Below, one piece after another: positions 52,279-60,569 of a DNA stretch of 64,000 nt. The notes below the pieces were generated by a model, which saw nothing but the letters and a program-made list of their open reading frames with translations, did not search any database and was not told where the DNA came from. Made by a program: the position numbers and the translations under genes. Source of the DNA: Chitinivibrionales bacterium (GTDB lineage: Bacteria > Fibrobacterota > Chitinivibrionia > Chitinivibrionales > WJKA01); the NCBI GenBank assembly GCA_014728215.1, contig WJLZ01000129.1, positions 1-64,000 of the forward strand. The letters are read 5' to 3'. The first letter of the stretch is position 1. Every line of letters starts with the position of its first letter.

Positions 52279-54561
52279 CTATTTATCGATATACTTAATT
52301 GTTGTTACACTCCTTGTAACGTGTTGCGGCAGCTGGATTGAAGTGCTTGTCCGAACATTAACACGTCGATATTCCCACACCTTTCTTCCCTGGAGGTCAA
52401 ATAGTTCGAAACCCGCAACTCCTTTGGGAAGAGCAATCGGGGTTCCCTGGCCTGCAGGGCGGAGTGCCGTTACCTTACGGGGTGAGAGGGAAGGTCCTAT
52501 TTTTGCTTCATTAATCCCCTGGGTAACCGGTATTTTGTGGGGGCAAATGACCCCGGCAACCGGTTGTCCTGATGCATCGGTTTCATACCCTACATAGAGG
52601 GGTATTGAGTGCGATGGGTTGTACCTGACCGGTGCTTCTGAGGCGGCAAGTGTCTTAAGTGTACACAGGCGTGTTTCCGCGACAAGGGGATCGTAGTTAC
52701 CCCGTCCTTTAATCTCCGAGAAACTGACTGACAGCACCGAAGATTCGTTGGTAAACATCGGCGCATCACCCGGGTCGCGTGTCGAATAGCTGAATCCGCC
52801 CAGTAATTCGGTGAAACCGCCACCGGTAGTTTTAATGATTATTCCATCACGTTCTGTCTTGAATCCCAGTATCCAGAGTTGAGCTCCATCGTTGCAGATT
52901 TTCCCTCTGAATGCTGAGCTGTATTCGGTGTTTTCGATGTTTAAACCTCGGGCAAAAACTTTTGTATCGCCGGAAAAATAACATTGGAAGGCACCATGAT
53001 TTTCGAGGAATATTTTTCCGGTTCCCTGTGAATGGATATTGCCCCCGCAACTGCTCATTACCAGTGTTTTGCTTGAATTGAAATGTATCAGATAGCCGAT
53101 CGGTATCGGGCACGGCATATCGATATGCTCCATGATAACAACATCGGCTGCATCGTTGCCGAATTCTATGGCAGGAGTCAGATTCATGCTGAATTCTTTG
53201 CAGAGGGCTGCTTCAGTGCCAATCAGACGGGTCAGGCTCGCGCCGTGAATGGTAACCGTAGAATCGGCATGAATATCATACAAACCGCTATGGCCGTGGG
53301 GAAAATAGACCGTCGTCTTATTGTTGGCCGCTGCATAATCGATTGCCGCCTGGATTCCGCCTGCATCATCAATTCCGTCATCGGGCAAAGCACCGAAATC
53401 GGATACGCTGACCCAGTTGTCGAAATTTTCATCCCAAGGTACTTCGGGTGCATCTTCAATGGAAAGATTCAGCGACTTTTGGGGGGTATCAAATAAAGAG
53501 AGTACCGGATGAGAAACGTATTCATCGATATCAGGGCCGTCAAAATGACCACTGCCACCCGATACGCTATAGATCGCCTTGTCATATCCTGTGGTTTGAA
53601 TGTTTCGGGCAAATAAAACCGGTGTTCCTGTTGCATTGGTAATTGCAGGCTTTGTTTTGGCAACATCCCCGGTTCCTGTAAGGATACAATCGATCAGAAC
53701 CATAAACCCTAAACCCGTATTCGAGACCGCAGTAACATCGTTATTGCTTACAAGCCCTCGAATACTGACTGTCTGGCCGAGATTGAGGAAACCAAAAATG
53801 ACCTGATCTTCCAGGGTGATGTTTTCAAAAGTAATACTGTTAATTGCTGTCTGTGCGGTTTTGATTCCTCTGCCGAAACCGGTAATATGCACATTTTTTA
53901 TCAGACAAGGACCGATCTGGCCGGTAAAAGCCATGTCGAGTCCGATAAGGGCCTGACGATCGTTATTGATGATTTTTACATCACGAATAGTACCGGTATT
54001 GCTTGCATTAAACTGAACACCGAATGCGCCGGTGTTGCCGTCGGCAATATCGATAGTCATATTTTTGATTGAATTCCTGAATCGCTGCGCCGGTGCCTCT
54101 CCGGTATAAATCGCTGGTTTGGGTTGGGTGGGCTCGGTAAACGTTCCCGGTGCAAGTCGAATAATGGTGCCGTCGGTACTCTGGCCCTGGAGTACTATTT
54201 CGTTTTTCGGATGGATCGTTTCGGATGCCGCCCAGGCGTGCTCCAGATCGGTAGAATCGTAATAGGGGTTGCTTACCTCACCGAAATCATTCTTCCCCCA
54301 TTGAAGAGTTCCTGATATCAGGTAGACACCGTTTGGAAAGTAGAGAATAACCTTTTTATTTGCACAGATATTGATTGCCGTCTGTATCGCATCCGTAGCA
54401 TCAGTAACACCATCATTGGGGGCATTAAAAGGGTATTGCGTTACATCAACAATGCCGGCATCGGGAGGAAACACAATGTTTTCAGCGTAAGCATGAACCA
54501 CTACGGTTATAAATATCAAGATGCTGCATAGATAAAAAAGTGTATTTATCGATTTTTTCAT
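52279..54561 (-). CDS. Secreted pectate-lyase-3/GH55-like beta-helix enzyme with sorting tail
   Basis: The 760-aa protein has a signal peptide (FYLCSILIFITVVVHAYA-E) and two Pectate_lyase_3 entry motifs: VTQYPFNAPNDGVTDATDAIQTAI near residue 40 and VSDFGALPDDGIDDAGGIQAAIDYAAANNKTTVYFPHG near residue 390. This is a double parallel beta-helix as in GH55-type glucanases. The last residues (FDLQGRKVWEYRRVNV...) resemble a shortened type IX secretion tail. It is likely a beta-1,3-glucanase or pectin-active enzyme on the cell surface. It is the second gene of a two-gene operon, 16 nt after the CBM-like gene. Confidence 0.8.
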   Translation of the reverse strand: MKKSINTLFYLCSILIFITVVVHAYAENIVFPPDAGIVDVTQYPFNAPNDGVTDATDAIQTAINICANKKVILYFPNGVYLISGTLQWGKNDFGEVSNPYYDSTDLEHAWAASETIHPKNEIVLQGQSTDGTIIRLAPGTFTEPTQPKPAIYTGEAPAQRFRNSIKNMTIDIADGNTGAFGVQFNASNTGTIRDVKIINNDRQALIGLDMAFTGQIGPCLIKNVHITGFGRGIKTAQTAINSITFENITLEDQVIFGFLNLGQTVSIRGLVSNNDVTAVSNTGLGFMVLIDCILTGTGDVAKTKPAITNATGTPVLFARNIQTTGYDKAIYSVSGGSGHFDGPDIDEYVSHPVLSLFDTPQKSLNLSIEDAPEVPWDENFDNWVSVSDFGALPDDGIDDAGGIQAAIDYAAANNKTTVYFPHGHSGLYDIHADSTVTIHGASLTRLIGTEAALCKEFSMNLTPAIEFGNDAADVVIMEHIDMPCPIPIGYLIHFNSSKTLVMSSCGGNIHSQGTGKIFLENHGAFQCYFSGDTKVFARGLNIENTEYSSAFRGKICNDGAQLWILGFKTERDGIIIKTTGGGFTELLGGFSYSTRDPGDAPMFTNESSVLSVSFSEIKGRGNYDPLVAETRLCTLKTLAASEAPVRYNPSHSIPLYVGYETDASGQPVAGVICPHKIPVTQGINEAKIGPSLSPRKVTALRPAGQGTPIALPKGVAGFELFDLQGRKVWEYRRVNVRTSTSIQLPQHVTRSVTTIKYIDK

Positions 54562-54577
54562 TTTTTTACCTTTCAGA

Positions 54578-55438
54578 TTACTTTCTGTTCATGAACATGT
54601 GTTCGGTTTGCTTTTTATCCGGAGCAGTCAGTTTGAATATATACATGCCCGGTGCCATCGAATGTGAAGGAAGCGTGTATCTGGATGGACCACTCTGAAA
54701 GGATTTGGCTACAAGAGATCCGTCAGGACCATAAAGTGCAATAGTGTATTGTCCTTGTTGTTCGAGATCGATCCGAATACCTGAGCTTGTTGTAATGAAG
54801 CTCTTTCGACGATTGGTATGCCTAGACAGTTTTGTTTTTGTTGCGGACTGTGGAATGGTGATATAGGGAGGGACAATTTCATCGTAAAACCGGTAGCCAC
54901 TGGAATCATTCGAGAGGTAAATCCATTTAAATGCGATAATACCAACACCGCCAGGGTCTGCACCACCACACATCCCTCCTTTTATATAGAGGTCATGAAC
55001 ACCCGTTACACTGGACTTTACCGGAATCCGGTGAATGATTCCGGCCTTCCATCCCCCCGATGGATAGGTGTGCAGGCGTTCTTGTATATTGTCAACTATT
55101 AATGTGCCGTTATCAACATCGTCGGTCCGGAATTCAAAAAGACATCCGCAGAGGTTTCCACATGAATAGTAAACATATAAATATTTAAAACCGTTTGCAA
55201 AATCAACATCCTGAAATGCAATCCAGTCTCCAACATTGAAATCACCAACACCGCCACTGGCGCAATACTTACTATCATTTGATAAATCGTATGCACAATC
55301 CCATTCACCGGTTGTTTCATTGTACCTCGAGCCGTACATGGTATCGCCGGGTGCAATCGCTGAGAATACTGCAGAAGGTACGGCTATTAAAAAAGCAAAA
55401 CATACCGTTAAAAGCCTTGTATGACGATTAAAAATCAT
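54578..55438 (-). CDS. Secreted CBM-like protein with type IX sorting tail (286 aa)
   Basis: Signal peptide TVCFAFLIAVPSAVFS-A, a Cys-bearing carbohydrate-binding domain of CBM6/CBM35-like appearance (VGDWIAFQDVDFANGFKYLYVYYSC ... HDLYIKGGMC ... IIAFKWIYLS) and a T9SS type A-like tail (RIDLEQQGQYTIALYGPDGSLVAKS ... APGMYIFKLT). GGAGG lies 7 nt before the ATG. Probably a surface glycan-binding partner of the beta-helix enzyme downstream in the operon. Confidence 0.7.
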   Translation of the reverse strand: MIFNRHTRLLTVCFAFLIAVPSAVFSAIAPGDTMYGSRYNETTGEWDCAYDLSNDSKYCASGGVGDFNVGDWIAFQDVDFANGFKYLYVYYSCGNLCGCLFEFRTDDVDNGTLIVDNIQERLHTYPSGGWKAGIIHRIPVKSSVTGVHDLYIKGGMCGGADPGGVGIIAFKWIYLSNDSSGYRFYDEIVPPYITIPQSATKTKLSRHTNRRKSFITTSSGIRIDLEQQGQYTIALYGPDGSLVAKSFQSGPSRYTLPSHSMAPGMYIFKLTAPDKKQTEHMFMNRK

Positions 55439-55920
55439 AAATTGACCTCCGTTGAATTGGAAAGAACATGCTCGAAGGGAGATTTTACAGCCTAATCCCT
55501 TTATTATCCAATAATATACTAAATTTAACAGCGATAGTGCCGATTTTCTTTAAACCGGAATTAATCGGCTTTTGCAAAACATACTCCAGTTATTCACCAC
55601 GACCGGCCCGTTCTTCAATCCTGTTAAGGGCACTTCTAATAATTCAGCTGGGGGAAATATCGACGGTTGCTTTAAAATCATTGAAGGTTCATACGAAGAA
55701 TTATCGATAAGGCTTCTCGAGACGATTCTGAGCAACTCGGAACTGTTTTCAAGCAGTGTTTCCTCGATATGGAATAATTGGATGTTCCGATTTTAAATAA
55801 TCGGTGTAGAAAATTATATTGAATAAACCAGGCTGCCGGAAAGATGACAGGTAGAAAAAAAATGAACGTATCTGTTGTTTCCTGGAAAGCAGAAAAACCG
55901 ACCGGAAAGGTACAGACTTT
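55439..55920. other. 482-nt intergenic region between divergent genes
   Basis: Carries promoters for the CBM-like operon (leftward) and the FHA gene (rightward), which I cannot place precisely. A 74-codon frame at 55572-55796 (+, TTG start) has a coding-like composition in its 3' half, with E/S/L-rich helices (SYEELSIRLLETILSNSELFSSS), but no ribosome site. I do not annotate it as a gene. Confidence 0.4.
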
Positions 55921-57132
55921 ATGGTCAAAGCAGTACTGGATCTGAAAGAAAAGGATGCCATTCTTGTCTCTTACGAATTACCCGAAAAAGAAGTGACAAT
56001 CGGCCGCTCACGGGATAATTCGATTTCCATCGCCGATAAAAGCATCTCCCGTCATCATGCACTTATCGCTTTCACCGATAAAGGATTCAGAATAAAAGAC
56101 CTCAATTCTCTCAATAGCATTTATGTTAACGAGATCAAGATAAGAGAAGCTGTTTTACAGGATGGAGACATAATTGAACTCGGGAAAGTCACTCTCATAT
56201 TCAGGCAGCGGAAACCTGCTCAGGCCCCAGATGGGGGCTCTCACCAGGGGGGACTTGAAGAAACGGCAACGATTCCTGAAAATGGCGAGGTCATGTCCGA
56301 AAAAGACGCTCAGGATTCTTTTGAAAGTTTTGCCGAAGAGATAGAAGGGGCTGTCGATGAGCATCTTCATTTAAAAACCGAAATCGCTTCGGTCGAGACA
56401 AATCGGCCCGAATCGTCCGAAACACCGCCTTCGGAGGATCTTCTTGCTGAACTGGAAATGCTTGACCGGAACCATCTTTTTTTCCTGCTGAAACTTCGTG
56501 GGAAAATTTACACCGGTACCGAAGATAAATTTGAGCGGATACTATGCAATGTTTTCGCCGCTGGGGGCGTTGATGTTGTCATTTCGTTTGAAAATATCTT
56601 AGAGATAAGTGCACAAGGATGGCAGATATTATGTAACCATAATCGGGCATTAAAAAAAGAAAATAAAGTACTTCTGGTATCTCATTGCCCCTTGTCACTT
56701 ATCGAAAATGCCAAAGACGGTTCATTCGGAGAAAACATTTCTTTTTTTGATTCTACCGATATGGCTATGGAATTTTTAAATTCCAGAAAGAATGAAAAAA
56801 AGCCTCTCTCGGAGGAAATAGAGGTAGAATCAGAAAATCAAAGACTCGAAATGGAGGTCCTTAAATCGGGAAACATCGCCCAGGAAACAATCGATGTTGC
56901 AAAGGAAATGCACACGACGGTTGCGGGCATTGAAAAAGAAATCCTGCAAATAATTTTCGAGAATCCATTTTTTACTCCCGGGCAGATCAGAAAAGCGCTC
57001 CGTGATCCGATTCACGGCAATCATCGATGCGGCTATTTCAAGATTCACAATTATCTAAAAAAAATGGATCTGGATACTCCGGCAAAACGGTACGAATTTT
57101 ATGAGATGCAAAAACAACGATCTCAGAAATAA
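55921..57132 (+). CDS. FHA-STAS signalling protein
   Basis: A 403-aa protein with an N-terminal FHA domain (residues 10-100: ...TIGRSRDNSISIADKSISRHHALI..., the phosphothreonine-binding Arg29 and SRHH 43-46), an acidic linker, then a STAS-like fold (about residues 185-290: LLKLRGKIYTGTEDKFERILC ... VDVVISFENILEISAQGWQILCNHNRALKK). The C-terminal region (about 300-403) is helical and not recognised. FHA binds phosphothreonine and STAS domains act as anti-sigma antagonists, so it fits the Ser/Thr kinase / anti-sigma type of network. A partner phosphatase is not seen. It stands alone. Confidence 0.75.
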   Translation: MVKAVLDLKEKDAILVSYELPEKEVTIGRSRDNSISIADKSISRHHALIAFTDKGFRIKDLNSLNSIYVNEIKIREAVLQDGDIIELGKVTLIFRQRKPAQAPDGGSHQGGLEETATIPENGEVMSEKDAQDSFESFAEEIEGAVDEHLHLKTEIASVETNRPESSETPPSEDLLAELEMLDRNHLFFLLKLRGKIYTGTEDKFERILCNVFAAGGVDVVISFENILEISAQGWQILCNHNRALKKENKVLLVSHCPLSLIENAKDGSFGENISFFDSTDMAMEFLNSRKNEKKPLSEEIEVESENQRLEMEVLKSGNIAQETIDVAKEMHTTVAGIEKEILQIIFENPFFTPGQIRKALRDPIHGNHRCGYFKIHNYLKKMDLDTPAKRYEFYEMQKQRSQK

Positions 57133-57431
57133 AAGAACATCAAAGAACAACCAGAGGGCCGTTCCCTGAGTTCACATACGCTCTTTCTCAATTCGCCTCG
57201 GCAACGAAGCAGGTTTCAGGATAAGCTCTAAGAAAAAAGCTGGCTACTCAGGTGCCCGTAAATCCGTCGCAACCGGGTTGTTAGCGTGCTATTGTGGGCA
57301 AGGCTGGTCCTGAATCAGAATTAATAACATTTAATCGAGAAAATTCCTTATATTTAAACAGGAAAAATGTTTGGAGGTAAATTCAAGCAAAAAATTAAAC
57401 GTTTAAACAAATGGATTTAGAGGGCTTTCCC
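57133..57431. other. 299-nt leader region, possibly structured RNA
   Basis: No ORF. The sequence is unusual for the window, with nested inverted repeats: TCAGG-TGCCC at 57253-57262 with GGGCA and CCTGA at about 57297-57315, and CCTGA / TCAGG at 57167 and 57216. It lies in the leader of the secreted beta-helix gene. It does not match any riboswitch consensus I know. Confidence 0.35.
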
Positions 57432-59741
57432 ATGAAATGTTCCCGCAAATCTTTCCCGGCCTGTATTGTTTTTCTTCTCGCACCGGTGGTGGTTTTATCC
57501 GAAACTTACTATGTTGCCACCAACGGCTCAAATTCCAGCGACGGCAGTCTTGAGCATCCCTTTCGGACAATTCAGAAAGCTGCGGATATATGCGATGCCG
57601 GTGATGTCTGTGTGATTCGTGGGGGCATGTATCATGAAACGGTAACCCCACAGCATTCGGGGAGTTCATCCAATCCCATTACCTACAAGGCCTATCCGGG
57701 TGAGCGGGTGATTATCAGCGGCGCCGATACTGTTGGGGGATGGGACCATTATGAGGGTGATATCTACAAGGCGCCGATTGGCTGGGACCTGGGGCCGGGG
57801 CTCAATCAGGTGTTTGTTGACGGCCGGATGATGTGTGAAGCGCGGTATCCTGATGTTGCCGAGGAGTTTGACTATAACAGTGACGGCTGGGTTACAGGAC
57901 TGGGCCAGTGGGATAAAGGCGAGCATTTTCGTCGGACCCAACCTTTCGATTCGACGCCATCGATTATCCGTCCGGTACTTGCCTATCAATTGCAGGTACT
58001 CAGTCCGGACGGAATGGCACACAGAGATTCTTCGGGATATGTTCGGGTCAGGATAACCCATACCAATCCTTACATTCACGGTCGGGCCGATGATTTCTGG
58101 AAAGGCGCGATGCTCTGGACCAGGGGGTCGTATTATGCCGGGGGCGGACAGATTGTCGGGTCCCATGATGACGGCGATTTTACCATTCTTTACTGCGATG
58201 TCGACCGGATTAAGCATGAAGCCGGTTTTGCGGGGTTTTATCTTTCGGGCCTGATGCATTTCCTTTCTTCGCCCGGCGAGTGGGCGATTGTGGATGGAGA
58301 ACTCTATCTTCATGCTCCCGGCAGCGATAATCCGTCAACCATGCTTGTTACTGCAAAGAAACGCCATATGGGGTTTGATCTTTCGGAGCGTGATTATATC
58401 ACTCTCGAAAACCTTGTTTTTCATGCGACAAGCCTTGTCATGCACCGGTCGCGTAATTGCACTGTTGACGGGTGCCATTTTTATTGCGTGAGCCACTATA
58501 CGGGTTTTCAATGGGAAACCAATGCCCGGAACGGCGGGAGCAAGGAGGAAAAACTGGGGGGCAACCGGGGCATTTATATCGGCGGGTCCGGCAACCTGTT
58601 TACCAACAGTTCTGTCAGATGGAGTGCGGGAAACGGTATCATTATGGGAGATACAAACAATGTGGTTGACAATAGTGTTGTACGCTCCTGTAATTATTCG
58701 GGAACCTATTGCGCGGGGATATTTCTGGATGCACTCAACGACGATGACGTTGACCCCTCGCACGGGCATATTATTACCCGGAATACCATCAATGCCATGG
58801 GGCGGTCGGTTATCCATACCGGCGGGGCCTCGGGCGATTTTGCCGATATTACGATCACCTATAATAATTTTTACGATTGTGTTTTGCTTAATGAAGACGG
58901 CGGTATAATTTACGGGGCGGGTTTATGTAACAATAACCTGGAAATCGGCTATAACTGGTTTCGCGGGGTCTATCATTACAATGTCGGGTATGTGTATCTC
59001 GATCATGGAGGCGGCAATGATGTCCACCTGCATCATAATGTGTTTTTCCCGAACCCGATCAAAAACGGGACTTTCAATCCGCTGGCCATGGGACCGAGCA
59101 ATTACTACTACAATAACACATTTGCAGCAGAGACCTATGAATATGATATTACTTTTTCGGAGCACTGGGACAACCTGAAAGTCGAGGCTTTCGGAGCAGC
59201 CAATAATATCGACGCATCGGCTGATTCGGCAGACTGGAAATTTACCGACCCGGATAATGGAGATTATACCCTGACTGAAAATTCTCCTGCCAGAAATGCC
59301 GGAGTTGAAATCGGTTCTTTTACGACCCGTGAGGGCAAAGTATATTCGAGCCCCACCGAGGGTTTTGCGGAGAGCGCTCCCGACCTGGGAGCCTATGAAT
59401 ACGGGAAAGATCCCTGGGTAGCCGGTCATACCTGGGGGAGTCCTCCTGCGATCGACGAAATATTCACCATAACTACCGGTTCTGTTATATCCTCTGTTCA
59501 ATCACCTGTCGTGCCACGGCTTTCACTGAAAACTATGGGGCAATTTCTTTGTCTGGATACAGAAGGGCACGGTACTGTTACTGTGAGACTCTTTGACCCC
59601 CGCGGGCGGACGGTTTTTTCTTCCATGGTACGAGGTTCGTCGGTCATCCCACTGCCGCAACTCGGCGCCGGAGCATACCTTGTCAAGGCCGGCGACGCCA
59701 AAAACACCCTGATCAGGAAACTGATTATTGATCGTCGTTGA
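57432..59741 (+). CDS. Secreted right-handed beta-helix protein with T9SS tail (769 aa)
   Basis: Signal peptide (SFPACIVFLLAPVVVLS-E), then TYYVATNGSNSSDGSLEHPFRTIQKAADICDAGDVCVIRGG, the DUF1565/PL-type beta-helix entry. A long parallel beta-helix region follows (residues 330-620, with H-x-N / N-x-F spacing), then a type IX secretion tail: VTVRLFDPRGRTVFSSMVRG, then LPQLGAGAYLVKAGD, then TLIRKLIIDR. It is likely a polysaccharide lyase or glycoside hydrolase. The start is the ATG at 57432 with GAGGG 8 nt upstream, since the 57411 ATG gives no clean signal peptide. Confidence 0.8.
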   Translation: MKCSRKSFPACIVFLLAPVVVLSETYYVATNGSNSSDGSLEHPFRTIQKAADICDAGDVCVIRGGMYHETVTPQHSGSSSNPITYKAYPGERVIISGADTVGGWDHYEGDIYKAPIGWDLGPGLNQVFVDGRMMCEARYPDVAEEFDYNSDGWVTGLGQWDKGEHFRRTQPFDSTPSIIRPVLAYQLQVLSPDGMAHRDSSGYVRVRITHTNPYIHGRADDFWKGAMLWTRGSYYAGGGQIVGSHDDGDFTILYCDVDRIKHEAGFAGFYLSGLMHFLSSPGEWAIVDGELYLHAPGSDNPSTMLVTAKKRHMGFDLSERDYITLENLVFHATSLVMHRSRNCTVDGCHFYCVSHYTGFQWETNARNGGSKEEKLGGNRGIYIGGSGNLFTNSSVRWSAGNGIIMGDTNNVVDNSVVRSCNYSGTYCAGIFLDALNDDDVDPSHGHIITRNTINAMGRSVIHTGGASGDFADITITYNNFYDCVLLNEDGGIIYGAGLCNNNLEIGYNWFRGVYHYNVGYVYLDHGGGNDVHLHHNVFFPNPIKNGTFNPLAMGPSNYYYNNTFAAETYEYDITFSEHWDNLKVEAFGAANNIDASADSADWKFTDPDNGDYTLTENSPARNAGVEIGSFTTREGKVYSSPTEGFAESAPDLGAYEYGKDPWVAGHTWGSPPAIDEIFTITTGSVISSVQSPVVPRLSLKTMGQFLCLDTEGHGTVTVRLFDPRGRTVFSSMVRGSSVIPLPQLGAGAYLVKAGDAKNTLIRKLIIDRR

Positions 59742-59877
59742 GAAATCAGACGGTAGATCTGTCTCTGTATTGTTTCCCCCGGTTTTTTGCCGGTAAAATG
59801 GTTGCATCCGGGTTTATTGGAGAGGTATTTTGAAATCGAGGGGGGCAGATAAGAATCAACCGGAAGGAGAAACACTC

Positions 59878-60522
59878 GTGAGACGATTACTGTTTGCAGG
59901 TTTTGTGATGATAATTGCTTCAGGAAGCATTGTTGCGGAGGAAGATTTCGCCGATGCATTTTCCGACAGCCATTCCACTGAAACAGCGAACGAAACAGCG
60001 GAGCCCAATGGGTCTGAAGGCACTTCGAATACTTCATCATCTCAATCGGATTGGGCAACTTCCTCGGGAAGCTGTTACGGCAAGGGTGATATTATCGTTT
60101 CCGCCGGTATCCCGCTCTGGCCCTTTGGACTGTATGGCGCTTTCGATTATGGTTTTCACGATTGTATTTCCGGGGGTGGCGGTTTTGGGTTCTATGGATA
60201 TTCCTACAGTTCGTTATGGAAATATCGATATCTACCTATTGGAATTCGGGCCGCTTTTCATCCCTTTAACCTTGAAGTACTTGCCGATAAAATCCCGGTG
60301 CGGGACAAACTCGATGCCTATGCCGGACTTGCGTTCGGCCAGCGAATCGGATGGGCTTCCTGGGAAGGTGCCGGAGCAAAGCTGGAGGAACCTGAGGTCG
60401 GCGGGTTCATGGTCAGAGAGTATATCGGCATACGGTATTTCCCGACAGACAATTTCTTTCTTACCGCTGAAGAAGGTGGGTTGACCTGGACCCTGAATAT
60501 TGGCGTTGGATTAAAATTTTAA
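59878..60522 (+). CDS. Outer-membrane beta-barrel candidate (214 aa)
   Basis: A secreted protein with signal peptide (LLFAGFVMIIASGSIVA-E), then an acidic Ser/Thr/Asn-rich stretch, then a Gly/aromatic-rich region with beta-strands (IIVSAGIPLWPFGLYGAFDYGFHDCISGGGGFGFYGYSY, and LDAYAGLAFGQRIGWASW). It ends in alternating hydrophobic residues with a terminal Phe (TWTLNIGVGLKF), the normal signature of outer-membrane beta-barrels. The GTG at 59878 is taken because AAGGAGA lies 7 nt upstream. It lies between a secreted beta-helix protein and a glycosidase, suggesting a polysaccharide locus. Confidence 0.7.
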   Translation: MRRLLFAGFVMIIASGSIVAEEDFADAFSDSHSTETANETAEPNGSEGTSNTSSSQSDWATSSGSCYGKGDIIVSAGIPLWPFGLYGAFDYGFHDCISGGGGFGFYGYSYSSLWKYRYLPIGIRAAFHPFNLEVLADKIPVRDKLDAYAGLAFGQRIGWASWEGAGAKLEEPEVGGFMVREYIGIRYFPTDNFFLTAEEGGLTWTLNIGVGLKF

Positions 60523-60569
60523 TAACAGTAATCTCTCCGAGTACATTTTAACCCATAGGGAAACATATT

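Noticed and set aside
57240-57300. Resemblance to a cobalamin or SAM riboswitch in the leader before 57432
   Set aside because: Only short fragments match (GGTGCCC, CGCAAC). The core conserved boxes and their order are missing.
57666-58313. 215-aa minus-strand frame over the beta-helix gene
   Set aside because: Overlaps a gene with signal peptide, beta-helix and sorting tail, and has no coding evidence of its own.
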